From contig JAZPYZ010000022.1 of NCBI GenBank assembly GCA_045544455.1, positions 1 to 64,000 on the forward strand: DNA of 64,000 nucleotides, written 5' to 3'. Of the stretch, positions 9,685 to 18,029 are shown piece by piece; within the stretch, counting starts at the first letter, position 1, and every line of letters begins with the position of its first letter. The stretch is from JAZPYZ01 sp045544455 (GTDB lineage Bacteria > Bacillota > Clostridia > Oscillospirales > Acutalibacteraceae). A program made the translations under genes and the position numbers. The notes beneath the pieces are model-generated. The model saw nothing but the letters and a program-made list of their open reading frames with translations. It was not told the origin of the DNA and did not search any database.

Positions 9685-11244
9685 TTACGAGATCACGAGA
9701 TTATCGCGGATGGTTTCCAGATAGCCGAAGCCGTCGCCGACCGTCGGTACCAAACCGGATCGGCCTTCCGCCCATTCCGATACGTTATAACACGTCACCA
9801 TCTGCGGACGAGTCTTATCGCCGACCGTCGCTTCGATCGCATCCGACAACCAGTTGCCGAACAGTTCCGGTGTGGAGCCGGGGCAAGTCCAGTTGGACGG
9901 GTGCGGCGTATGCGTATCCAACGCGGTCGATACCCCGTAGACACAACTGGTATCGGGGTTGGTCAGGAATTTGCCGCTGCGTTCTTCATACGTTGAACCG
10001 CTACCCACACAGTTGTTCGGGTAGCCTACGCTATACCACATCACGCCGGTGGCTGCCATCGTAGCACGAATCGCGGCGCCGCCTTCGTTTGCAAAACACG
10101 GGGTGCGCGCCAAAATGCAAACGCCGTCGTATCCGTTGTCTTTAAACGCTTGCACCACGTCGTTATACAGGTTGAGCAACGCGCCGTTTTCGTTACCGAG
10201 CGAATACCGGACCGAGTTTTCGTCCCACAAGAAGACGACCGGATACCGCTTGCCGTCTATTTCGTAGCAATAGACCATGTCTTGATAGGTTTCGTTGAAA
10301 TAAAACTCATCAAACGCTTGCCACCATTCGGCGCGGATGGTCGCTTCGTCGGTCGAGAAAGAGGTCGACGCCAACCACAAAGAGAAATCCATGTTTTTGG
10401 CGTTGGGCGTTTTGTTCAATAAACTATACAACCAGTGAGTACCGCAAAGCGGATCTTCCCAATTGTCCATGTTGAGTTTGTTCGCCATCAAGATGGTTTG
10501 TTTCATGCCGTATTCCTGCAACCAATAGCAGATCCAGTCGAGCGCTTCTTCGTGGTCACCGCGATAGAATCCAAGCAACGGATGCAAATTCGGATCATAT
10601 GGATCGTACGGATTTTCTTCGGTACCGAGCGTTTCGCAATCGTGATGGTTCCAACGCCAATCGTACCAACCGTTCCACGTATCGGTCGAGGCAAAGTTGC
10701 GGCGCAGGCCGAAATCGTTGTACCAATACGGGATCAGATCCAGTTTCGTTTCGTATTCCGCGGTCGAGATCGGCGGCGATACCAGGTTGCCGTTCTCCAC
10801 CCATTCGTCGGTTTTATCGTAGATCAATTCGAGATGGTTGTGCATCAACCCGATCAGGTTACCGGCATTATCGAAGTTGACGATCGGCGTATCCGAAATC
10901 GAGTTGCGGATGAGCACGCCGTCTTGCGATTCGAATTCCACACCACTGGTGAAATCGAGTTTGGTGCCGTTGAACAGATACGTGCCGTTGGGATAATAGA
11001 TTGGCAAGTCCAGTTCGGCGCCTTTTTCATGCATTTCGATCATCTGTTCGGTCACGTCGGTCTCGCCGGTGTTATCCAAACCGTAATCCACTGCATTGAT
11101 CCGTTTTTCCCCGATGATTGGGCCGGCGTGGCCGTTATCTTTACCGTTATCGGAATCGGCCTTTTCGCCGCACGCGGTCATCGTAAACAACATCGCGATC
11201 CCGAGCAACAACGCCAACCAACGTTTGGTTGTCATCGATTTCAT
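9685..11244 (-). CDS. GH99/WbsX-like lipoprotein with pectate-lyase-type N-cap (paralogue 5 of 5)
   Basis: 519 residues from the ATG at 11244, with GAGGTG 6 nt upstream. The ATG comes one base after the stop of the AraC regulator (TGATATG), so translation is probably coupled. The lipobox is MTAC. It has the same two-part architecture as the other copies. The C-terminal motif reads CYNVSEWAEGRSG, keeping the E-W-x-E pair but replacing the GGPG that follows it in all other copies. It is the first structural gene after the regulator, so it is likely the most directly controlled of the five. Confidence 0.82.
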   Translation of the reverse strand: MKSMTTKRWLALLLGIAMLFTMTACGEKADSDNGKDNGHAGPIIGEKRINAVDYGLDNTGETDVTEQMIEMHEKGAELDLPIYYPNGTYLFNGTKLDFTSGVEFESQDGVLIRNSISDTPIVNFDNAGNLIGLMHNHLELIYDKTDEWVENGNLVSPPISTAEYETKLDLIPYWYNDFGLRRNFASTDTWNGWYDWRWNHHDCETLGTEENPYDPYDPNLHPLLGFYRGDHEEALDWICYWLQEYGMKQTILMANKLNMDNWEDPLCGTHWLYSLLNKTPNAKNMDFSLWLASTSFSTDEATIRAEWWQAFDEFYFNETYQDMVYCYEIDGKRYPVVFLWDENSVRYSLGNENGALLNLYNDVVQAFKDNGYDGVCILARTPCFANEGGAAIRATMAATGVMWYSVGYPNNCVGSGSTYEERSGKFLTNPDTSCVYGVSTALDTHTPHPSNWTCPGSTPELFGNWLSDAIEATVGDKTRPQMVTCYNVSEWAEGRSGLVPTVGDGFGYLETIRDNLVIS

Positions 11245-11245
11245 A

Positions 11246-12157
11246 TCAAGCACCTCGTTTCGGTTTCTTATCTCTATGCGCCGTCCGTTTCGTGCTTTCG
11301 ATATAGCGGGACGGCGACACGCCGTAGTGGTTGGAAAAGGCTCGGCTGAACGAGTGGATCGCCTGATACCCCAGTTGATCGGAGATCTGGGTGATACTCA
11401 TATCCGACTGTAACATCTCCACCGCACGTTCAAACAACAGTTGTTGATAGTATTCTTTGATCGATTGCCCCATGCGACGGGTAAACACGTGAGACAGGTA
11501 CGGATAACTGTAACCGAGCATATTGCTCAGTTCTGACAGGTTTTTCAGGGTGCCGCAGTTGGCTTCCAGCAAACCGATGATGCGCTCAACAATGTTGCTT
11601 TCGCCGCCTTCATCGGATTGTCGGAATTTTTCAGATGACAGCGCGAAGTTGCGGCAGATCAACAACAACATCTGCTCGACGTTGAGAGCGAGCATCCGGT
11701 CGGAAAACTCATCGGTGCTAAGCAGTTCTCGCACCACGCGTCCGTACAGGTTTTGGATCTCGACCGAACCGGTGGTTTGACGGACCGGTCCTTCGACAAA
11801 CAGTTCCCGGAACAGGTCAGATAACCCGTCAACCGGATGTTTGCCGGAAAATCCAAACGAAATATAAAAGCAACGCACCGGCTCTTCTGCATCGCCTACG
11901 ATGCTAAACGCCTCGTTCGGGCGAACCAAAAACACTTGGTTGCCGCGAAACGCGTACTCGGCCGACCGCACGGTCATCGTGCCTTTACCGGTGATAACGC
12001 CGATAATTTTTTGACCGCCTTGTTCCGGTTCGTCGATTTTACATTCCGTGTTCAGGATAATTTCCCCGATACGATGGATGAGAAATCCGCCGCACACTTT
12101 GGGTTCGGTCGGCGATACGTATTCGCGGAGCACCTTGCCTTGGTTTTGCGACGACAT
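11246..12157 (-). CDS. AraC-family transcriptional regulator
   Basis: 303 residues from the ATG at 12157, preceded by AAAGGGG. The N-terminal half (about 20-130) looks like a cupin-type sensing domain of AraC regulators. The C-terminus (about 205-295) is a double helix-turn-helix with typical features: LSNMLGYSYPYLSHVF, IKEYYQQLLFERAVEML, ITQISDQLGYQAIHSFSRAF and a YGVSPSRY ending. It is the first gene of an apparent operon with the five GH99-like genes, so it probably activates them in response to a sugar. A large perfect inverted repeat directly upstream (12191-12276) is a candidate site for self-regulation. The effector is unknown. Confidence 0.93.
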   Translation of the reverse strand: MSSQNQGKVLREYVSPTEPKVCGGFLIHRIGEIILNTECKIDEPEQGGQKIIGVITGKGTMTVRSAEYAFRGNQVFLVRPNEAFSIVGDAEEPVRCFYISFGFSGKHPVDGLSDLFRELFVEGPVRQTTGSVEIQNLYGRVVRELLSTDEFSDRMLALNVEQMLLLICRNFALSSEKFRQSDEGGESNIVERIIGLLEANCGTLKNLSELSNMLGYSYPYLSHVFTRRMGQSIKEYYQQLLFERAVEMLQSDMSITQISDQLGYQAIHSFSRAFSNHYGVSPSRYIESTKRTAHRDKKPKRGA

Positions 12158-12190
12158 TTCGTCACCCCTTTCGTTTCGGTCGTACATACA

Positions 12191-12276
12191 GTTCGTGCCC
12201 GCACCCCGCGGACAGGCCGTTATATTCTGCGGTAAAGCCGCGATATAAGCCCACCGCAAAGGGTGCGGGCACGAAC
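12191..12276. promoter_or_regulatory. 16-bp perfect inverted repeat upstream of the AraC gene
   Basis: GTTCGTGCCCGCACCC at 12191-12206 is matched exactly by its reverse complement at 12261-12276, 54 nt apart. The interval contains a smaller GCGG/CCGC palindrome and an AT-rich centre. It could be a looped operator pair for the AraC protein or a cruciform/RNA stem in the leader; the sequence does not decide which. Confidence 0.5.
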
Positions 12277-12290
12277 GTCATTTGTTACAA

Positions 12291-12310
12291 CAAGCGATCG
12301 GTATCGCTTG
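12291..12310 (-). terminator. Short hairpin after the 1,166-residue surface protein gene
   Basis: CAAGCGAT and ATCGCTTG form an 8-bp perfect stem with a 4-nt loop, 9 nt past the stop at 12319. It is followed on the minus strand by a weak T-rich stretch, so it may be an inefficient terminator that allows read-through to the AraC gene. Confidence 0.4.
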
Positions 12311-12318
12311 ACAGACTA

Positions 12319-15300
12319 TTAGTCTTCGCGTTTTTTCTTGGTGACTACGATCACCGGAATCGCGAGAGCTGCGGTCAACGCCAACGCGCCGAGTGCACCG
12401 GAAGCGTTACCGGTATTCGAGTTCGGCGTATTGCCGTTCGAACCGGCCGTCGCTTTGGTGGTGCTACCGGCCGCCGTGGTGCTACCGTCCTTCGCGGTGG
12501 TGGTAGCCGCCGCTTTGGTGGTGGTAGCCGTGGTCGCTTGCGTTGCCGGAACCAACGTCTTATCGTTACGGATCGCTACGTCTTTCAACGTCAGACGATC
12601 GCCGTACGCTCTGGTCAGCGTTTGGATCGAGATGTCATCCGAAACGAGCACCTTCGAGATGGTACCGACATATTCGCCCGCATAGTAGATATCCACGTCG
12701 CGGAAGTTGGCGTCGGTCGCATTCGGATACACGTGCGCTACGACATTCACCGATTCGTTGGTCAACCAATCGAACACGGATTTGCCGCCGACCTTTTCGC
12801 TGGCTTTCACTTGTTGATCGTCGTTGAAATAGATGCCGCCTTGTTTGGAAACCTTCACAACCGCATCGGCACCGAGCGTCAGTTTAAAGCCGTTTTCCAG
12901 ATGAGCGCCGCCCATCTTGACGTTGAACGATACGGTGTATTCGTTCGCCAACGCACCGGTCATCACGTCGAAGTTGACCGCCGGCATACCGTTTTTCAGG
13001 CTGATGTCGATCGACGCGGTGTTTTTGTCAAAGGTCGCGCCGCTCACGGGACCGCTGGTCGAAACCACGGTGTTGTCGGCCGTTGCGAGGTTGACACCCG
13101 AAGCCGCTGGCGTGGTGGTCGGGTTGGTCGCTTGGCTGTTCGACGAGGTGGTCGACTGGCTGCCCGACGAGGCGGTCGACTGGCTGCCCGACGAGGAAGA
13201 CGAACCAGACGGCACCAACGACGGATCGTTGCGGATTTGGATGTTCTTGAGTTCTAACACGTCGCCCCAAGCGCTATTCTTGATGGTTTGGAACAAAACC
13301 GTGTCCGAAACGGTAACGCCGGTCATCGTGCCAATCAACTGGTTGTTGTAGTAGATGGCAACCTTGCTCTTGCCCGGGTTAGCGTTATCCGGTTGCACGT
13401 GCGCCACGATGTCGACCGTGTCGGTCGACATCGCTTTGTAGATGGCGACGTTCCTGGCTTGTTCCTCGCCGTTGAAGGTGAGGACACCGACGTCGCCTGC
13501 CGTTTTTTGGACTTGGAACACCGCATCGGTACCCAGCGTCAGTTTCAAGCCGTTATCATAGAAACCGCCGTTCATTTTGGCGTTGAACGCCACAACGTAT
13601 TCGTTTGCCAGCGCGCCGTCGGCAACTTCAAACTGAATGCCGACTGTTTTATCCTGATGCGCAAACGAAATATTGCTGGTGGTTTTATCAAAGACCGCCG
13701 TGGCCGCTTTATCGGTGATCGACACGTTGGTGCTGTCGTCCACCGCGAGGTTGACGTTGGCCGCCGCCTGCACAGGGGTTTCGCCTACTTTGTAAACCAC
13801 CAGGTTGGAAACCGTCCAGGTGTTGGTGCCGCCGCGCGAACCGACCAACGCGAGTTGCGGTTCGATCACCGGTTGTGCCGGCGAGGTGTACACCTTGGCG
13901 CCGTTGACGAACACGTAGTAGGTGCGCGTCGGGGAAGCGCCGGTGGTATCGACGTCGACCACGATGTCAAATTTCACCGAACCGGTCAAGGTTTGGCTAA
14001 ACGAGGAAACCGCCGTGCCGTCGTTGTCGGTGAATTTATGGTTGTTCGTACCGGCAAAGATGAAGGACTGCTTGTTATCCACTTCACCGGCCTCGGTGAT
14101 CATGCCGATCTGCAAGCCCCAGGTCGAACTAATCCAGTTGGCAAACGAACCGGCGTTAAAGCTGATGATGTAATCGTCGTACATCGTCAGCCCGGTGAGA
14201 TCAAATTCCGCACGGGAGTATCCGTTACCGGTACCGCCCAGCGTGATAGTGCCGCCCGCTTCGTCTTTTACCGGAGCCGGCGCCGTGTTGTTTTGATACC
14301 CTTCCATCGCGCTAAGCGGCGCGTAGTTGGTTCCACCAAACACTTTACCCGGCACCGCATCGGTGTTGGTCATCGCGCCGTTATTCGGGATCTGAATCGG
14401 CGCGGTGGATTGGGTGGATTGGGTGCTCGACGACTCCGTCGACTGCGTGGTGGTCGTCGTGGTCGTCGTGGAGGTAGTCGTAGCACCCGGAACCAACGAA
14501 GCGTTGTTCGCAATTGTGATGTCGGTCAAGGTCAGTTTGTCGTTCCAGGATTGAACAATCGTTTGGAACGAAATGGTGTCGGAAACGGTAACACCTTCCA
14601 TCGTGCCGATCAGCGTATCGGCATAATAGATGTCGATGTCTTTCTTAGCCGAGTCGGTGGCGTTGGGTTGCACGTGTGCCACTACGTCAACCGAATTCGT
14701 AACCATCCAGTTGCGAACATCGGTGGAATCGATGGTGTCGGTGTATGCTTTTTTCTTGGTGTCGGTGGTTCCGTCGCTGAAATAGATACCGCCCAATTCA
14801 TCGCCGCTTGCGGCATAGTTTTGTTTGTGCAATTTCAGGATTGCATCCGGGCCAAGCGTCAGTTTCAAGCCGTTGGTTTCCCAACCGCCATTCATCTTGA
14901 CGTTGAAGGATACGACGTATTCGTCCGCCAACGCACCGGCCGGAACTGCAAACGAGATGCTCGGCGTACCGGAGGTCAACGGAATCTCAATCGACGCGGT
15001 CGTTTTATCAAACACACCGCCATTAAGCGTGCCGGAAGTCGACACAACGGTGTTATCGTCCACCGCGAGGTTGACGTTGGAGGCCGCCGGACCGTTCGAA
15101 CCGGTGGTCGTCGTAGTGGTGGTCGTCGTAGTGGTGGTCGAACTCGACTCGCTCGCCGGGGCCGCTACTTCATACACCACGATGTTGGACACTTTCGGCG
15201 CATACCCACTGTGGTGACCACTTTGGTCAAAGCGCAACATGGTGGGTTGCGGTTGGCCGGCACACGAACCTTTCAACGTGCCGTCCACGAAGAAGTAGTA

Positions 15301-15819
15301 GGTGTACGTACCGTCGGTTTGTGCATCGGCATACACAGCATACGTCTTCGCACCCTGCCGAGAGACGAGGGCGTTCAGCGCCTGCGGCGCGTTACTCGAA
15401 TCGTAGTACGTGACACCGGTGTCGTTATTGAGCAACTTCAAATAGTTCGCACTCGTCACGCCGGTGAACGAGACACGCACACCCCAGCCGTTACTATAGG
15501 TCAAGCCGGTGTGGGTGAATTGCATCACCATGTCTTTGCCGGCAAGGGACGCGAGATCCACTTCCGCATAGGAGTAACCGTTGCTCGAACCGGTCAAGGT
15601 AACGGTATCGGTGCCGGCTTCGTAGGTGGCAACCGGTGCGCTGGCGCCCAATTCTGCCGCTTTGGAATGACCGAGCACGATGGTGCTTTCGGTCGCGAGG
15701 TCAGCACTGCTGCCTTGCGCCGGGACCGAAGTAACTTCAGCCGTGCCGCCGAGTGACAGGCCGACGCACATACCGGCGACCAGGCACACGCTCAGCACAA
15801 TGGCTAAGATTTTCTTCAT
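12319..15819 (-). CDS. Giant modular surface protein with sorting-signal-like C-terminus
   Basis: 1,166 residues with GAAGGG before the ATG. A signal peptide covers about residues 1-27. Two module types alternate: type A (about 45-215 and 485-680; motifs YAEVDL, YYFFVDG, VSNIVVYEV) and type B (about 245-445, 690-880 and 915-1095; motifs NLAVDD, FDKTT, EYVVSFN, KMNGG, IYYAD, GVTVSD). Thr/Ser-rich linkers separate them, including a run of twelve threonines. Both types look like jelly-roll beta-sandwiches. The C-terminus has NSNTG, a hydrophobic stretch and the tail KKKRED, the layout of a cell-wall sorting signal and close to the NPxTG-type signals used by class B sortases; one such sortase is encoded at 49056. 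Role inferred as wall-attached glycan binding or scaffolding. Confidence 0.88.
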   Translation of the reverse strand: MKKILAIVLSVCLVAGMCVGLSLGGTAEVTSVPAQGSSADLATESTIVLGHSKAAELGASAPVATYEAGTDTVTLTGSSNGYSYAEVDLASLAGKDMVMQFTHTGLTYSNGWGVRVSFTGVTSANYLKLLNNDTGVTYYDSSNAPQALNALVSRQGAKTYAVYADAQTDGTYTYYFFVDGTLKGSCAGQPQPTMLRFDQSGHHSGYAPKVSNIVVYEVAAPASESSSTTTTTTTTTTTTGSNGPAASNVNLAVDDNTVVSTSGTLNGGVFDKTTASIEIPLTSGTPSISFAVPAGALADEYVVSFNVKMNGGWETNGLKLTLGPDAILKLHKQNYAASGDELGGIYFSDGTTDTKKKAYTDTIDSTDVRNWMVTNSVDVVAHVQPNATDSAKKDIDIYYADTLIGTMEGVTVSDTISFQTIVQSWNDKLTLTDITIANNASLVPGATTTSTTTTTTTTQSTESSSTQSTQSTAPIQIPNNGAMTNTDAVPGKVFGGTNYAPLSAMEGYQNNTAPAPVKDEAGGTITLGGTGNGYSRAEFDLTGLTMYDDYIISFNAGSFANWISSTWGLQIGMITEAGEVDNKQSFIFAGTNNHKFTDNDGTAVSSFSQTLTGSVKFDIVVDVDTTGASPTRTYYVFVNGAKVYTSPAQPVIEPQLALVGSRGGTNTWTVSNLVVYKVGETPVQAAANVNLAVDDSTNVSITDKAATAVFDKTTSNISFAHQDKTVGIQFEVADGALANEYVVAFNAKMNGGFYDNGLKLTLGTDAVFQVQKTAGDVGVLTFNGEEQARNVAIYKAMSTDTVDIVAHVQPDNANPGKSKVAIYYNNQLIGTMTGVTVSDTVLFQTIKNSAWGDVLELKNIQIRNDPSLVPSGSSSSSGSQSTASSGSQSTTSSNSQATNPTTTPAASGVNLATADNTVVSTSGPVSGATFDKNTASIDISLKNGMPAVNFDVMTGALANEYTVSFNVKMGGAHLENGFKLTLGADAVVKVSKQGGIYFNDDQQVKASEKVGGKSVFDWLTNESVNVVAHVYPNATDANFRDVDIYYAGEYVGTISKVLVSDDISIQTLTRAYGDRLTLKDVAIRNDKTLVPATQATTATTTKAAATTTAKDGSTTAAGSTTKATAGSNGNTPNSNTGNASGALGALALTAALAIPVIVVTKKKRED

Positions 15820-15850
15820 ACAGTTCCCTTCTTTCTCAAGAGTTTTGTCT

Positions 15851-15868
15851 CGCGCAACGCCTTGCGCG
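15851..15868 (-). promoter_or_regulatory. Leader hairpin of the giant surface protein gene
   Basis: CGCGCAA and TTGCGCG form a 7-bp stem with a 4-nt loop, about 30 nt upstream of the start codon. A similar small stem lies before the start at 29244. It could affect mRNA stability or translation. Confidence 0.3.
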
Positions 15869-15891
15869 TAACTTTTTATATATATTAGAGC

Positions 15892-15914
15892 CCGTTATGT
15901 AAAAAACATAACGG
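15892..15914. repeat. Hairpin in the 5' region of the surface protein gene
   Basis: CCGTTATGT and ACATAACGG form a perfect 9-bp stem with a 5-nt A loop. No T-run follows on the minus strand, so it is not a standard terminator for the upstream gene. Confidence 0.35.
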
Positions 15915-15955
15915 AAAAAAGCCCTAAAATAGCGTCTATTTTTAGAGACAACACA

Positions 15956-15994
15956 TCGTAGGGGCGCAAACGCATCGGCGATGCGCCCCTACGA
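15956..15994. repeat. REP-like palindrome between two glycan-locus genes
   Basis: TCGTAGGGGCGCA and TGCGCCCCTACGA form a perfect 13-bp inverted repeat with a 13-nt loop. The TAGGGGCG arms resemble dispersed intergenic palindromes common in Clostridia genomes. It lies directly after the stop of the solute-binding protein gene (16027) and could also serve as a 3' stabiliser or transcription stop. Confidence 0.55.
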
Positions 15995-16026
15995 GATGAT
16001 TCAGTTATACAAGGTGATCAGAGAGA

Positions 16027-17862
16027 TTATTCTTCCGAGTTGTATGCTTCGAGGTTGTCGAGCCAGAAGGTGTGTTGGCCTTTGCCATCCACGTACAGGC
16101 CGATGTTTTGGATCTTCGCGAGTTCCCATTCTTCCGAAGCGGAGGTTTCGCTGGCGGTAAAGTCAGCGAACGGAATCGACACGAGTTTACCTTCGCTACC
16201 GGTGATTTCGTGTTCATAGTAGAACGAAGCACCGTTGACGCAGTTAACCGTGATCTTCAGGGTTTGTTCGCTACCGTCACCTTTCACCCAGAAACGCAAG
16301 CCGTTGTTGTTTTCCCAGGTCTTGCCGTAGGTCAGTTTCACACCGCCCCAGCCAACGTCGGAGACGTCATAGGTGTATTTCACCGCGTATCCGCTACCGC
16401 CTTGGGCATTGTCCTTATCCAGCGTGAGCTTGATGTTGGTGCCGGCGGATTGTTCGACCACGTATTGAGCAATGTGGGTTTCGGCGTCGATTTCATAGTT
16501 GTCGAAGTTGTCGACCGTCTTCGGCGAGATCGGCAGATCTTCTTCCAACGGTTTGAACAAGCTGTCGATGGTCGCTTGGTTCGAAGCACTCGCTTTTTCG
16601 AGTTCTACTTCCCAAGTCGAGCTCTTTTGAATCACGTGCCAGGACGCGCCGCCCAACCACGGGCAGAGTTCGAGGACGAGTTTGACTTTTTCCGGATCGT
16701 AGTTGTTCTTCATTTGTTCCATGTTCAGTTCGGAGAAGCCGTTGCCTTCTGCCGTGTCGAACAAGCTTTGGAGATGACCTTGTTCTTGAGCATCGAGAAT
16801 ATAGGCGTTCCACAGAGCGATCGCACCGCCCGGGTTTTTCGCGCCTTTTACCAGCCAGAACGAGAGAACTTCACCACGAGCATAGTAGCCGTCGGTTTGC
16901 GCGTCACGAGCCATCGGTACGATACCGAGGTTGCCTTCTTGCGCAAGCGAGACAACAGCCGCGTTGGAGTAGAAGTTTTGAGCAAAGACCATCGCGATAC
17001 GGCCGTCAGACAGCCAGTTGATGGTATCTTCCAACTGCGGAGGCGTGCATTGATACACGTTTACCCAGTCGGACAGATATTTCATCGAACGAGCGATCGC
17101 CGGATCGGAGGTGTTGTTGATAACCGCACCGGTTTCAGCGTCGAATTCACCCATCGGGATACCGACGGTGTACAACATACCGAACGCACGGCACATACCC
17201 AGACCGTAACGAGTCGGCACGCCGTCGGCGCCCATTTCGGTCATTTCGATGGCATATTCTTGCAGTTTGTCAAGCGTCCATTCGTCTTTCAGGTAGAGTT
17301 CCCACGGGGTTTCGAGGCCCGCGTCACGGAACAGTTTTTCGTTGTAGAACATGGTTTGCGACTGTTGCAAGGTGTACGGCATCATATAGTTGCCGCCTTG
17401 GTAGGTGGTCGCATCCAACAGGTCGCGGATCGGATCGTAGAATTTGTGGCTCAGATCCACGTATTGGTTAACGTCGTCAACCAGGTTGTTTACGATGTAG
17501 CGCGGGAAATCCGCCGAGTCAGGACGGTACGAACCGACATCCGGTGCGTCACCCGACAAAACTAACGTCGCAAATTTGGTGGTGTATTCGTTGTAGTGAA
17601 CCGCCGTAACGTCCACTTCCAGTTCATACACATCTTTCAGCATGTTTCTGTACCGTTCGGTCAAATCACCGGTCAGGCACATGGTAACCTTGTTGCTTTT
17701 AACCGTAACAGCCGGCATACCCAGTTCGTTGTCTGCACCGACTTCGTAGCCTTCGTCGCTATCGCCTTTGTTGCCATCGCCTTTTTTACCGCAAGCGGTC
17801 AGGCTGAACAGGCAACCGAAAACGAGCAACAAAGCCAAAAGCAAGGATAATGCTCTTTTCAT
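16027..17862 (-). CDS. Sugar ABC transporter solute-binding lipoprotein with C-terminal CBM11-like domain
   Basis: 611 residues from the ATG at 17862, with GGAGGA 6 nt upstream. The lipobox LTAC gives Cys24 as the anchor. Residues about 40-450 are a family 1/8 extracellular solute-binding fold (VLSGDAPDVGSYRPD, TMFYNEKLFRDAGL, GRIAMVFAQNFY, SFWLVKGAKNPGGA). Residues about 451-611 form a second beta-rich domain (VDNFDNYE opening, GWGGVKLTYG, GLRFWVKGDGSEQ, VSIPFADF, IGLYVDGKG, LDNLEAY) that matches the pattern of CBM11/CIA30-type jelly rolls. A binding protein fused to a carbohydrate-binding module is uncommon and suggests capture of a long glycan chain. Two permeases lie just upstream in the same direction, and a promoter at 17956-17984 should allow higher expression than the permeases. 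Confidence 0.92.
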   Translation of the reverse strand: MKRALSLLLALLLVFGCLFSLTACGKKGDGNKGDSDEGYEVGADNELGMPAVTVKSNKVTMCLTGDLTERYRNMLKDVYELEVDVTAVHYNEYTTKFATLVLSGDAPDVGSYRPDSADFPRYIVNNLVDDVNQYVDLSHKFYDPIRDLLDATTYQGGNYMMPYTLQQSQTMFYNEKLFRDAGLETPWELYLKDEWTLDKLQEYAIEMTEMGADGVPTRYGLGMCRAFGMLYTVGIPMGEFDAETGAVINNTSDPAIARSMKYLSDWVNVYQCTPPQLEDTINWLSDGRIAMVFAQNFYSNAAVVSLAQEGNLGIVPMARDAQTDGYYARGEVLSFWLVKGAKNPGGAIALWNAYILDAQEQGHLQSLFDTAEGNGFSELNMEQMKNNYDPEKVKLVLELCPWLGGASWHVIQKSSTWEVELEKASASNQATIDSLFKPLEEDLPISPKTVDNFDNYEIDAETHIAQYVVEQSAGTNIKLTLDKDNAQGGSGYAVKYTYDVSDVGWGGVKLTYGKTWENNNGLRFWVKGDGSEQTLKITVNCVNGASFYYEHEITGSEGKLVSIPFADFTASETSASEEWELAKIQNIGLYVDGKGQHTFWLDNLEAYNSEE

Positions 17863-17955
17863 GATGTCTCCTCCAAACATTTTTCTTCTTTGTATTTTAC
17901 CGCACGCGAGCAAGTCCCTCCGCGCGGAAATTACCGTTTTTGTACTACTGGTTAC

Positions 17956-17984
17956 ATTTTACTATAAACCATAGCGTTTGTAAA
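17956..17984 (-). promoter_or_regulatory. Sigma-A promoter for the solute-binding lipoprotein gene
   Basis: On the minus strand, TTTACA, 17 nt and TAAAAT lie about 95 nt before the start at 17862, in the gap after the permease stop at 18030. Confidence 0.65.
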
Positions 17985-18029
17985 TCGTTTTTTGCGGTTT
18001 TTTCTGCCAAATTTTGCAAATCCACTCGA

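Noticed and set aside
13288..15756. 822-codon plus-strand frame, and smaller ones at 4700-6337, 16072-17565, 20810-22189, 22771-24258, 27433-28809 and 30876-32345
   Set aside because: All lie opposite well-supported minus-strand genes, share an Arg/His/Val/Phe-rich composition, and result from codon bias that avoids stop triplets on the opposite strand.
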